The translations under genes were made by a program, and so were the position numbers. Of a DNA stretch of 64,000 nucleotides, positions 41,993 through 50,387 are shown piece after piece. The notes under the pieces were generated by a model, which had not been told where the DNA came from, searched no databases, and was given only the letters and a program-made list of their open reading frames with translations. Every line of letters begins with the position of its first letter. The first letter of the stretch is position 1. The DNA comes from Thermanaerothrix solaris (lineage in GTDB: Bacteria > Chloroflexota > Anaerolineae > Anaerolineales > Anaerolineaceae), in assembly GCF_032334255.1 (NCBI RefSeq), contig NZ_JAUHMF010000002.1, positions 620,001 through 684,000 of the forward strand, in the 5' to 3' direction.

Positions 41993-43219
41993 TCATTCGT
42001 AGCGTAGGGCTTCCACCGGTTCCAGGTTGGCGGCGCGGTTAGCGGGGTAAAGGCCAAAGAATAACCCCACGGCGGTTGAGAACAGCGTGGCCAGCAAGAT
42101 AGCGTCAAGGCCCACTTTAGGATTGAGTGGGGTATTGCTGGCTGCGGCAATCTGCCCAACCACAAAGGCAATTAACCAGCCGAAGCCGATCCCGATCAGT
42201 CCACCGAAGAGGCTGAGCAGGGATGATTCAGTGAGGAACTGGATCAAAATATCGCGTTTGCGGGCGCCGATGGCCTTGCGTAGACCAATCTCCCGTGTGC
42301 GCTCAGTGACCGAGACCAGCATGATGTTCATGATCCCGATCCCGCCTACCAGCAACGAGATCGCGGCAATGCCACCCAGGAAAATGGTCAGCACACCGGT
42401 AATGGTCTGGGCAGTGGCAACGAAATCCTGCTGGGAGAAGATGGTAAAGTCATCTACCCCCAGTTCGGTCCGGTGGCGGGTGCGCAGGACCTGAGAAACC
42501 TCTTCAATGGCCTGGGGAACCAATTCCGGGCTGCTGACCTGCGCCAAGATCAAGTCCACGCGGTTGCGGTCGCGGCGAATGATGCGCGCCTGGGCGGTGC
42601 TGAGGGGAATGAGCACAATATCATCCTGGCTGCCAAAACTGCTCCCGCCCTTGGGTGCCGTCACGCCGATAATGCGGAAGGGTTGCCCCTCAATGCGGAT
42701 GACCTCACCGATCAAGCCTTCGCGCCGCCCGAAAAGACGATCGGCTACCTCAGGGCCAATCACGGCAACTGAGGCCTGCCCCAGCAGGTGTTCTTCGCTA
42801 ATAAACTCGCCTTCCAGCAGGGTGTAGTTGCGCACGGCGGCGTAATTCGGGGTTACACCGGAGATTTGCACGCTGGTGCGCTCACTCCCATAACTCACCT
42901 CGCGGGTCGCACTAAGCACTGGTGCGACTGCGGTCAGCGAAGGCGCCTGGAACGGGTCCGCCAGGGCTTGAGCGTCGGCGAGCGTGAGGGGTTGGGGATT
43001 ACGCACTTGCTCGGTAAAGTTGCCGGGGAAGATGAAGAGCAGGTTGCTCCCCAGCCCGCTGATCGAGCCGGTGATGACATCTTGCGCGCCGGTGCCCACG
43101 GCCAACATGGCGATCACCGCTGCCACGCCGATCACAATGCCCAGGATGGTCAACCCCGAGCGGAGTTTGTTAGCGCTAAGGCTTTCCAGGGCTTCTAAAA
43201 TGGCTTGTCCTAGGTTCAT
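41993..43219 (-). CDS. MacB-type ABC permease (FtsX family)
   Basis: Four membrane segments with a large extracytoplasmic domain between the first two: LRSGLTILGIVIGVAAVIAML, then periplasmic-like MacB core (about 45-270), and the C-terminal three-helix FtsX domain (GGIGIMNIMLVSVTERTREIGLRKAIGARK). Mechanotransmission-type exporter of peptides, lipoproteins or drugs. Overlaps the ATPase gene by four bases. Confidence 0.9.
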   Translation of the reverse strand: MNLGQAILEALESLSANKLRSGLTILGIVIGVAAVIAMLAVGTGAQDVITGSISGLGSNLLFIFPGNFTEQVRNPQPLTLADAQALADPFQAPSLTAVAPVLSATREVSYGSERTSVQISGVTPNYAAVRNYTLLEGEFISEEHLLGQASVAVIGPEVADRLFGRREGLIGEVIRIEGQPFRIIGVTAPKGGSSFGSQDDIVLIPLSTAQARIIRRDRNRVDLILAQVSSPELVPQAIEEVSQVLRTRHRTELGVDDFTIFSQQDFVATAQTITGVLTIFLGGIAAISLLVGGIGIMNIMLVSVTERTREIGLRKAIGARKRDILIQFLTESSLLSLFGGLIGIGFGWLIAFVVGQIAAASNTPLNPKVGLDAILLATLFSTAVGLFFGLYPANRAANLEPVEALRYE

Positions 43220-43908
43220 AGGCCATCCTCCACGACGAGGCCATCCTGAATCCGGATAATACGTTGAGTCTGTTGAGCTACGGTGGGGTCGTGAGTCACA
43301 ATAATCACCGTGGTGCCAAAATCGCGGTTCAGGCGCAGAATCAATTCCAGAATTTCCTTACCGGATTTGGAATCCAGGTTGCCGGTGGGCTCATCTGCCA
43401 GGATAATGGCCGGGTTGTTGACCAGCGCCCGTGCGATAGCGACCCGTTGCTGCTGTCCGCCAGATAGTTCGGTCGGGCGATGGTACAGACGGTCGCCCAG
43501 CCCCACGGCTTCCAGCGCCTGCCGTGCGCGTTCACGGCGATCACCATTGTAGCCGGCGTAACGCAAAGGTAACTCCACGTTAGCCAGAGCTGTCGCACGT
43601 GGTAGCAGGTTGAAATTCTGAAAGACAAATCCCACTTTGCGGTTGCGAATGCGCGCCAAATCGTCATCCTTGAGCCGTGAGACGTCCTCACCATCCAGAA
43701 TATAGGTTCCGCTGGTGGGTTTATCTAGACAGCCCAGGATGTTCATCAAGGTAGACTTACCCGAACCGGACGGCCCCATGATGGCAACGACCTCCCCGCG
43801 GCGGATGCGCACGCTGACCCCGCGCAGGGCATGTACCTCAACTTGCCCCATCTTGTAAACCTTGGTCAGATCATGGGCTTCAATGACCCAATCATTGTCT
43901 TCGGTCAT
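43216..43908 (-). CDS. MacB/LolD-type ABC ATPase
   Basis: Energises the FtsX-type permease. Walker A is GPSGSGKST, the Q-loop is FVFQNFNLLP, the signature is LSGGQQQRVAIARALV, Walker B is ILADEPTGNLD and the H-loop is IVTHD. Size (230) is that of the free-standing LolD/MacB-type subunit. Two bases separate it from the adaptor gene and it overlaps the permease gene. Confidence 0.93.
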   Translation of the reverse strand: MTEDNDWVIEAHDLTKVYKMGQVEVHALRGVSVRIRRGEVVAIMGPSGSGKSTLMNILGCLDKPTSGTYILDGEDVSRLKDDDLARIRNRKVGFVFQNFNLLPRATALANVELPLRYAGYNGDRRERARQALEAVGLGDRLYHRPTELSGGQQQRVAIARALVNNPAIILADEPTGNLDSKSGKEILELILRLNRDFGTTVIIVTHDPTVAQQTQRIIRIQDGLVVEDGL

Positions 43909-43910
43909 AC

Positions 43911-45323
43911 CTACCGACCTCCCGCAAAGGGCGGACGCCCCCCGGTAAACGAGGTGATTTGTGCAGGCGGGTTTAAGATGACCAGGTCTCCTTCGCGTAG
44001 GTCACCTTCCAACACCTGGCTATAAGTCTCGGAGGTGGCACCCAGGCGAATGGTGACTGCCTCGGGTAGGCCGTTGCGCAGGACATAGACCACCCGTTGA
44101 CCTTCACGCAAGCGCACGGCGCGATTGGGCACCAACAGGACATCTTCAAGCTGTTGCACCAGGATGGTCACGGCAGCGGTCATGCCGGGTTTGACCTGTT
44201 CATCGGCATCGCTCAATTCTAAGGTGACAGTGAAGTTGACCACACCGCCGACCGGTGTACCTACTCGACCAACTTCTACCACTTTGCCCATATATTCCTT
44301 GCCCGGGATGGCGTCAAACGTTAGCCGAGCCGATTGGCCGACCTGGATGCGGTTGATATCCACTTCGGGCACTTGCACGTCCACCAGCAAGCGGCTGAGG
44401 TCGTCAATGCGGAAAGAAACGGTACCCGGCGTCACCTGATCCCCAACTTTGGAACGCACCTCGGTTACGGTGCCGTTGAAGGGCGCTTCCAAGCGTGCCA
44501 GTTTGAGGGTGGCTTCGAGGGCAGCAATGCGGGCTTGAGCGGCTTGGATATCCAGTGGATCAGGACCGTTCTTGAGCCGTTCCCATTCGCGTTGGGCATC
44601 TTTGAGTTGGGCTTCGGCCAGTGCGACATTGGCATCCGCCTCGGCGATTTCTAATTCATCCGGTTTACCTAACAGGTAGTTCAGGTTAGCCAGGGCGCGA
44701 TCCCGCGCGCGTTGGGCGTTAGCTAGGTTGGAAAGGGCCAGGGCGCGGCGCGGGTCATCCTCGGGGAGGCCAGCCACGCTCTCGTATATCTCTTTTTGTC
44801 GTTCGTATTCGTTCTGGGCCAGGATGTAATTGGCACGGGCTTCGTCAATTGTCGCCTGGCTGGCGCGGGCGTAATCCTTGCTCTGGCGGCGCTTTTGTGC
44901 CTCTTTCAGGTTCTTTTGAGCTTGCGCCAGCGCCAGTTGGGCCTGGGCACGGGCTAGATCAGAATGGAGCAGGTTATCCAAATTGCGCTTGGCGGTGACC
45001 AGATCAGCCTCGGCCAAAATGATATTCTGGGCCAGCGAGGATTTCTCAAGTTCGGCCAGCACTTGCCCGGCTTTGACCGTATCTCCCACGGCAACTGTGA
45101 TCTTGCCGATTTGGCCGCTGGTTTGCCAGGCCAATATGGCGGTCTGATTAGCTCGAACGGTGCCGGTGGCGCCAACCGTGGCCGTCAAAGTGCCGCGCTG
45201 AAGGGGTTCAGTTTGAAAGTTCGTGTTGAGCGCGGCACGGGCCGATTGCCAGGCACGCAAGCCCAGAAAAGCGGCAATGACCAAAATGGCGATGACCAGA
45301 TAAAGGATCCATTTGCGTTTCAT
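43911..45323 (-). CDS. MacA-type membrane fusion / adaptor protein
   Basis: One N-terminal membrane helix (KWILYLVIAILVIAAFLGLRA), an upper biotinyl-lipoyl half (GTVRANQTAILAWQTSGQIGKITVAVGDTVKAGQVLAEL), a long alpha-helical hairpin (about 90-280, Ala-rich), then the second lipoyl half and beta-barrel ending in LVPNRAVRLREG. HlyD/MacA family. GGGAG lies before the ATG. A partner of the permease and ATPase that follow. Substrate unknown. Confidence 0.92.
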   Translation of the reverse strand: MKRKWILYLVIAILVIAAFLGLRAWQSARAALNTNFQTEPLQRGTLTATVGATGTVRANQTAILAWQTSGQIGKITVAVGDTVKAGQVLAELEKSSLAQNIILAEADLVTAKRNLDNLLHSDLARAQAQLALAQAQKNLKEAQKRRQSKDYARASQATIDEARANYILAQNEYERQKEIYESVAGLPEDDPRRALALSNLANAQRARDRALANLNYLLGKPDELEIAEADANVALAEAQLKDAQREWERLKNGPDPLDIQAAQARIAALEATLKLARLEAPFNGTVTEVRSKVGDQVTPGTVSFRIDDLSRLLVDVQVPEVDINRIQVGQSARLTFDAIPGKEYMGKVVEVGRVGTPVGGVVNFTVTLELSDADEQVKPGMTAAVTILVQQLEDVLLVPNRAVRLREGQRVVYVLRNGLPEAVTIRLGATSETYSQVLEGDLREGDLVILNPPAQITSFTGGRPPFAGGR

Positions 45324-45377
45324 CGGTATGCTCCCTTGTGCTCCATGAAGCCAGGTTTGTTCTAATTATTACCACAC

Positions 45378-46460
45378 TTAACCCGCTAGGGTGAGATCAT
45401 TTGTAAGGTTGACGCTTTCGAGCGCCATAATCTCGCGGTAGGTCAGGGTCCACAGGCTAGAGAGGAAGACCTGTTCCCAAGCACCCAAGAGCACCAGAGG
45501 CGAAAAGACGATCAAGAAGAACGGCGGCAAAACTAAGATCAGCGCGGTCAGGACGGCCAGCGGCTGTGCCAGGAAGAGTGAGGCCAAGCCGAAGATCACC
45601 AGACCGGGAAGACCGACGATAACCAGGGCGGGGATAATCATAAAGAGGTAAAGCGGAATAAGCAGGAAGAAAAGAATCAACGTTGCAATACCCCAGCCGA
45701 TTCCGATCCCCAACACCACCAACCACATCAGGCCAGCGTTTTTCCATTGACGACGGAGTAGACCTAGGGCATGACGCAAGGCTTCAATGACGCCCATCTC
45801 CTGCAACACACAGGCGCGGCGGGCAATTTCACCGACGATGCCGATGAGGATACTTACCAGGATCAGCACTACGAACCACAGCAGTGCCAACCCAATTCCG
45901 ATGATCACGGCCGGGGCGGTGATGGCCGGGGTCTGCGCCGAGGCACCGACGATGAACAAACCGATGAGCGGGATGATCAGTAGCACCAGGATGACGATGG
46001 GAAGGCCAAGCAAGAGGTCAATGAGAAAGAGTTGCCAGGCTTTACGCGACCAGCCCAGTCGCCATCCTTGCCGAAACGAGGCTCGAACACCTTGTGCCTC
46101 ATAATCATCCACCAGGCGGATCAGGGCAACCTGACTCACGTAATGTGCAATGGCCAACGTGATCCCTACGATTCCGAAGATGCAGATCAGGACGATCACC
46201 AAGCCGACCAGGGTGGGCAGGAGTTGGTGCTCTGGTACCTGTGCCAGGGGACGGAAGAATTCTTCCAACCAGCGTTCAAACACGCCACTGGGCGCACCCC
46301 CATTCCCTTCCATACGGTAGGAGAAGAGGTTATTCACATTCCCCATCCCACCCCCGCCGGAGGCCGTCAGCGCCAGAATCAGACCAAAGAGCCAGAGGGT
46401 ACGGTAATGCCAAAGGATATGCCAGGAACGTTTGAGGATTTTTAAGGGGTCAATCATCAT
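45378..46460 (-). CDS. Polytopic membrane protein of unknown function
   Basis: 360 residues, an amphipathic N-terminus (DPLKILKRSWHILWHYRTLWLFGLILAL), one extracytoplasmic loop and about six hydrophobic segments. It resembles glycerophosphoryl-diester-phosphodiesterase-type or DUF7544-like membrane domains, but I cannot assign it with confidence. AAGGAG precedes the ATG. Between the anti-sigma gene and the adaptor gene, so likely part of the same response. Confidence 0.8.
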   Translation of the reverse strand: MMIDPLKILKRSWHILWHYRTLWLFGLILALTASGGGGMGNVNNLFSYRMEGNGGAPSGVFERWLEEFFRPLAQVPEHQLLPTLVGLVIVLICIFGIVGITLAIAHYVSQVALIRLVDDYEAQGVRASFRQGWRLGWSRKAWQLFLIDLLLGLPIVILVLLIIPLIGLFIVGASAQTPAITAPAVIIGIGLALLWFVVLILVSILIGIVGEIARRACVLQEMGVIEALRHALGLLRRQWKNAGLMWLVVLGIGIGWGIATLILFFLLIPLYLFMIIPALVIVGLPGLVIFGLASLFLAQPLAVLTALILVLPPFFLIVFSPLVLLGAWEQVFLSSLWTLTYREIMALESVNLTNDLTLAG

Positions 46461-46485
46461 GGTTAATCTCCTTGAGATAGATAGG

Positions 46486-47121
46486 CTACGCCGATTTCAT
46501 GGCGTTGGTTCTTTCTGGGGTTGAGGTGGTCGCCCAAAACTGTCGCCATCCCCAAAGCACCAACCAGATCAAGTACAACAATGCGATTTGCGCCTGCCAG
46601 ATCAACACCCCCAGCCATTCCCCGAGCCAGCGGTCGGCCTGCTGAAGCCATTGCAATATCACCTGCAGGCTGGGGGATGGTGCAGCGCTTCCCAGCAATG
46701 TGAGCAATGATAGCCATAGACTACGGGTGCCCGTGGTGAGCATGTCCGGTGCGCCGTTGGCAAGTAAACCACTTTGGGCGCCTAACCGGAGCCACGTGAT
46801 CACCCCCCACACAACTTGCAGCGCCGACCAAAGGATCAGCAGCACCAGAGGTGCGCTCCAGACCAACGCGTGAGCAGATTGTGCAGTCGTAGTTCGGCGT
46901 GGTGGGAGGCGGAGCATCACTTGTGCAGTGAATCGCTCACCGGGCGTGAATGGGAGATCCTCCGGCAGGCTGCGAATCCAAGTGCTGAGAGTTTGGCGGG
47001 CCAGCAGATCGCTATGGCAGGCGGCGCAAACAGCCAGGTGTTGCGTTACGCGTTGGCGATCGGTCGGGCCCAGTTCGTCATCCAGATAAGCGTCTAGTAA
47101 ATGGGTGACGTGATCGCTCAT
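46486..47121 (-). CDS. Anti-sigma factor with zinc-finger (zf-HC2) domain
   Basis: The N-terminal 45 residues hold the zinc-binding HLAVCAAC motif of ZAS-type anti-sigma factors, followed by a linker, then two to three membrane helices (VWSAPLVLLILWSAL and others). It should hold the partner ECF sigma at the membrane. It overlaps the sigma gene as ATGA. Confidence 0.88.
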   Translation of the reverse strand: MSDHVTHLLDAYLDDELGPTDRQRVTQHLAVCAACHSDLLARQTLSTWIRSLPEDLPFTPGERFTAQVMLRLPPRRTTTAQSAHALVWSAPLVLLILWSALQVVWGVITWLRLGAQSGLLANGAPDMLTTGTRSLWLSLLTLLGSAAPSPSLQVILQWLQQADRWLGEWLGVLIWQAQIALLYLIWLVLWGWRQFWATTSTPERTNAMKSA

Positions 47122-47723
47122 GAGTTGACCTCCTGTGGGGTGAGCCAGGGCGTCAGTTGCTCACGTAGGTGTTGACGGGCGGCGTTGAGACGCGACATCA
47201 CCGTGCCGAGCGGAATATCGAGTGCTTCGGCAATTTCACGGTAAGAAAGCCCGCCATATTCGCGCAGTACCAGCACGGCGCGAGTGGCTGACGGAAGGGT
47301 TAAAATCGCCCGGCGCACCAGGTCTTCGCGTTCTTTCTGCTCCAAGGTGGCGTGCGGGTCGGGTGAGTCGCCGTGAAGAGATGAGTCATCATCCAGTGCA
47401 AGGGTGGGGCGCTCGCGGCGAAGCATATCCAGAGCAGCATTGACGGCGATGCGGTAGAGCCAGTTGCGCCAGGGCATGAGGGGGCGGTAGGTGTTAAGGT
47501 TCAGCCAGGCGCGCACAAAGGCTTCTTGGGCAGCATCCTCGGCCAGGTAAGGGTCGCCGCACAGGCGGTACACGACCCCAATCACACCAAGGTGATAGCG
47601 GCGCACCAGTTCGGCAAAAGCACTTCGATCGCCGCGCTGGGCCTGTTGCACCAGTTCTGCCTCGGATGAAGCCAGTAAAGCGCTCTCCACGCCTGATCCT
47701 TTTGGCTTATAGAGTCCATTCAC
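47118..47723 (-). CDS. ECF-type RNA polymerase sigma factor
   Basis: Region 2 is FAELVRRYHLGVIGVVYRLCGDPYLAEDAAQEAFVRAWLNL with the -10 recognising part PLMPWRNWLYRIAVNAALDMLRR. Region 4 is LPSATRAVLVLREYGGLSYREIAEALDIPLGTVMSRLNAARQHLR. 201 residues, no extra domain. First gene of a six-gene operon with its anti-sigma factor. The operon's own promoter, if autoregulated, should lie in 47724-47890, where I cannot pick it out with confidence. Confidence 0.93.
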   Translation of the reverse strand: MNGLYKPKGSGVESALLASSEAELVQQAQRGDRSAFAELVRRYHLGVIGVVYRLCGDPYLAEDAAQEAFVRAWLNLNTYRPLMPWRNWLYRIAVNAALDMLRRERPTLALDDDSSLHGDSPDPHATLEQKEREDLVRRAILTLPSATRAVLVLREYGGLSYREIAEALDIPLGTVMSRLNAARQHLREQLTPWLTPQEVNS

Positions 47724-47890
47724 CCTATTAACGAATGTTACCGCGGTTTTATTCGTCTTAATGCCTTTTTCCCTTTGACCTATATAATTGGCATAAACCG
47801 CCTGAGGCCACTAGGCTAAGGATTAAGGTTTGGGTATCACCTTGTTACGGGTGAGATTGGCCCCAAAAATTTTTAGGCGTGAGATGAAGC

Positions 47891-49375
47891 ATGAATGAGT
47901 GGATCATGATCGGGGTTGCACTGTTGTTGCTCACCAGTGTTCTGGTGAGCAAGATCTCAGATCGCTTCGGAGTGCCGGCCCTGCTATTGTTCTTGATCTT
48001 AGGCATGCTGGCGGGTTCGGATGGGCCGGGCGGGATCTACTTCGATGACCCGGCTTTGGCTCAGACCATCGGCGTGGTGGCATTGGTGTTGATCCTCTTT
48101 TCGGGAGGATTAGATACCGAATGGACGCAGGTCAAACCGGTGCTGAAAGAAGGCATACTTCTTGCGACGCTTGGGGTTTTGATGACCGCAGTGGTCTTAG
48201 GGATCTGTGCCACGCCGCTCATAAACCTCACCTGGAAGGAAGGGCTTTTGCTGGGTGCGATTGTGTCCTCTACCGATGCCGCCGCGGTGTTTAGCGTTCT
48301 GCGCTCACGGGGGATAAGCCTAAAAGGAAAGTTAAAGCCCTTGCTTGAACTCGAATCGGGTAGTAACGATCCCATGGCGATTTTCCTAACCCTGGGGTTG
48401 ATCCAATGGTTGACCCAGCCATCCACATCCCTCGGTGATTGGCTTGTGCTGTTTGTGCGGCAAATGGGCATTGGCGCCATTCTGGGCTACGGCATGGGCA
48501 AAGCCATCGGGTTCCTCATCAATCGCCTTCGATTGGGGTATGAGGGGCTGTATCCTGTGCTGACCCTGGCGTCGGTTTTTCTCACCTTTGGATTGACCTC
48601 GGTGTTGGGCGGGAGTGGCTTCCTGGCCGTCTATCTGGCAGGGATCGTGCTGGGCCAACAGGATTTTATCCATAAGCGCAGTCTGATGCGCTTTCACGAT
48701 GGGTTGGCCTGGTTAATGCAGATCACCATGTTCCTCACCCTGGGCTTGCTGGTTTTCCCTTCGCGTTTGGTTCCAATCGCCGGGATTGGGATGGTTATTG
48801 CGCTGATTCTGATGTTTCTCGCCCGCCCGGTGGGCGTATTGATCAGTCTGTTACCGAGCGGATTAAGTTGGCGGGAGAAAATGTTTGTTTCCTGGGTGGG
48901 ACTGCGCGGTGCAGTGCCAATCATCCTGGCGACGTTTCCGCTTTTAGCACGCGTGCCTCACGCCGATTTGATCTTCAACGTTATTTTCTTTGTTGTCCTG
49001 ACCTCTGTTTTACTGCAGGGCACGTCCATTCCGATGGTGGCACGGTGGTTAGGGTTAGACACTCCCGCCCAACCTCGGCGTGCCTATCCGATTGAATTCA
49101 CGCCTATGCATGGTATTGAGGGAGAACTCAAAGAACTCACCCTGCCCGCGGATTCACCAGCAGTAGGCAAAGCCATTGTGGAATTGGGCTTGCCGCCGGA
49201 ATTCCTGATTGTTCTTATCGCGCGGGGCAAGGCGTTTATTATCCCCAGCGGTGGTACTGTGTTGCAGGGTGGTGATACACTGTTGGTGCTGACAGACAGG
49301 CCTTCTTTGGAGCAGGCTTGTGCCCGTTTAGGGCTAAAAGGAAACGCAGGGGCTAGGGCTGACGCTCCAGATTAG
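47891..49375 (+). CDS. K+(Na+)/H+ antiporter of the NhaP2/CvrA type
   Basis: About twelve membrane segments of the CPA1 fold: LFSGGLDTEW, AIVSSTDAAAVFSVLRSRG and the ion-site ELESGSNDPMAIFLTL, then GLRGAVPIILATF. The C-terminal ~80 residues form a TrkA_C (RCK_C) domain (IEGELKELTLPADSPAVGKAIVELGLPPEFLIVLIARG), as in NhaP2. Exports cytoplasmic K+ or Na+ in exchange for protons. A TATAAT at 47783-47788 may be its -10. The 3' end overlaps the convergent EamA gene. Confidence 0.92.
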   Translation: MNEWIMIGVALLLLTSVLVSKISDRFGVPALLLFLILGMLAGSDGPGGIYFDDPALAQTIGVVALVLILFSGGLDTEWTQVKPVLKEGILLATLGVLMTAVVLGICATPLINLTWKEGLLLGAIVSSTDAAAVFSVLRSRGISLKGKLKPLLELESGSNDPMAIFLTLGLIQWLTQPSTSLGDWLVLFVRQMGIGAILGYGMGKAIGFLINRLRLGYEGLYPVLTLASVFLTFGLTSVLGGSGFLAVYLAGIVLGQQDFIHKRSLMRFHDGLAWLMQITMFLTLGLLVFPSRLVPIAGIGMVIALILMFLARPVGVLISLLPSGLSWREKMFVSWVGLRGAVPIILATFPLLARVPHADLIFNVIFFVVLTSVLLQGTSIPMVARWLGLDTPAQPRRAYPIEFTPMHGIEGELKELTLPADSPAVGKAIVELGLPPEFLIVLIARGKAFIIPSGGTVLQGGDTLLVLTDRPSLEQACARLGLKGNAGARADAPD

Positions 49376-50345
49376 ATGAGTGGATCGGGATTTCGGGTTG
49401 AGATTCCGCCGCGGCGGGCTGGTGTTTGGCTTGGGGGGTGCTCAGATTGACCAGATAGATTCCGCTCAATACCACGATCCCGCCTAGGATTTGGGTTAGG
49501 TTAAGCGGCTCGCCGGCTAGCGGGATGGCCATGAGCGCCGTCAATACCGGTTGGGCGACCATAGTGGGGGCTACAACCGAGGCCGGCAGATGACCGAGGG
49601 CGTATGCGACCGAAAAGTAGCCAATTACCTGTGAGATCAGCCCAGCGCCCAGGAAGGCCAAGTAGGTGCTGGGGGCAAAACCGCTCAGGGGCTGAGCACT
49701 GGCCAGGTTAATCCCCAGCAATACCAGCGAGGCTGTTGCGGTTACCATGAAGATATAAACCAAGGCCGGGAAGCGCTCGCGCCCGCGCTGGGTGGTCAAA
49801 AAATAAGCGGCATAGAAGAGGCTGGAACCCAACGCCAAAAAATTGCCGCGGTTGAGTTGTGGACGGTAGATGAAGTCGCTTCCCAGTACCAATGTAGCAC
49901 CGCTCAGGGTTAGAGCAAGCCCCAGCCAGAAGCGTCCGCGCAGGCTTTCACGCCAGATCAACGCGGCAAAGAGCCCCACCCACAGCGGGGCCAGGTTGTT
50001 CATCAAGGTGGCAGTGGCAATCCGTGTTTCGTGGAGCGCGATGCTCCAGGTGGTGTGATCGAGGGCGGTGAAGCATCCACCCAAGAGGGGCAGGAACAAC
50101 CATCGGGGGGTATTCCCTAACCCATGCCGGCGCACTTCGCGCATGAATAGCGGAGCGAACGCCACAGTGGCCACAGCCATACGATAAAAGGCGGTCACTG
50201 GCCCTGGTGCATCATTGGCCCAGCGCACGAAGAGCGAAGATAAACTAAGGGCAAGAATGCCGCTCAAAAGCGCTAAATAAGGTAACCAGGGGCGATGGTG
50301 GGACTTTGAGGGTATATCAGCGGGTCGTGCTGGGGTCATGGACAC
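49353..50345 (-). CDS. EamA-family (DMT) transporter
   Basis: Ten membrane segments in two EamA repeats: LSLSSLFVRWANDAPGPVTAFYRM... and LALGSSLFYAAYFLTTQRGRERFP...TMVAQPVLTALMAIPLAGEPLNLTQILGGIVVLSGIYLV. A drug/metabolite exporter of unknown substrate. A Gln/Ala-rich tail of about 25 residues follows the last helix. The 3' end overlaps the antiporter gene by 23 bases. Confidence 0.9.
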   Translation of the reverse strand: MSMTPARPADIPSKSHHRPWLPYLALLSGILALSLSSLFVRWANDAPGPVTAFYRMAVATVAFAPLFMREVRRHGLGNTPRWLFLPLLGGCFTALDHTTWSIALHETRIATATLMNNLAPLWVGLFAALIWRESLRGRFWLGLALTLSGATLVLGSDFIYRPQLNRGNFLALGSSLFYAAYFLTTQRGRERFPALVYIFMVTATASLVLLGINLASAQPLSGFAPSTYLAFLGAGLISQVIGYFSVAYALGHLPASVVAPTMVAQPVLTALMAIPLAGEPLNLTQILGGIVVLSGIYLVNLSTPQAKHQPAAAESQPEIPIHSSNLERQP

Positions 50346-50387
50346 GATTATACGCGCCCGCCCCTGATCTCGCCAGGGAGAGGACCT

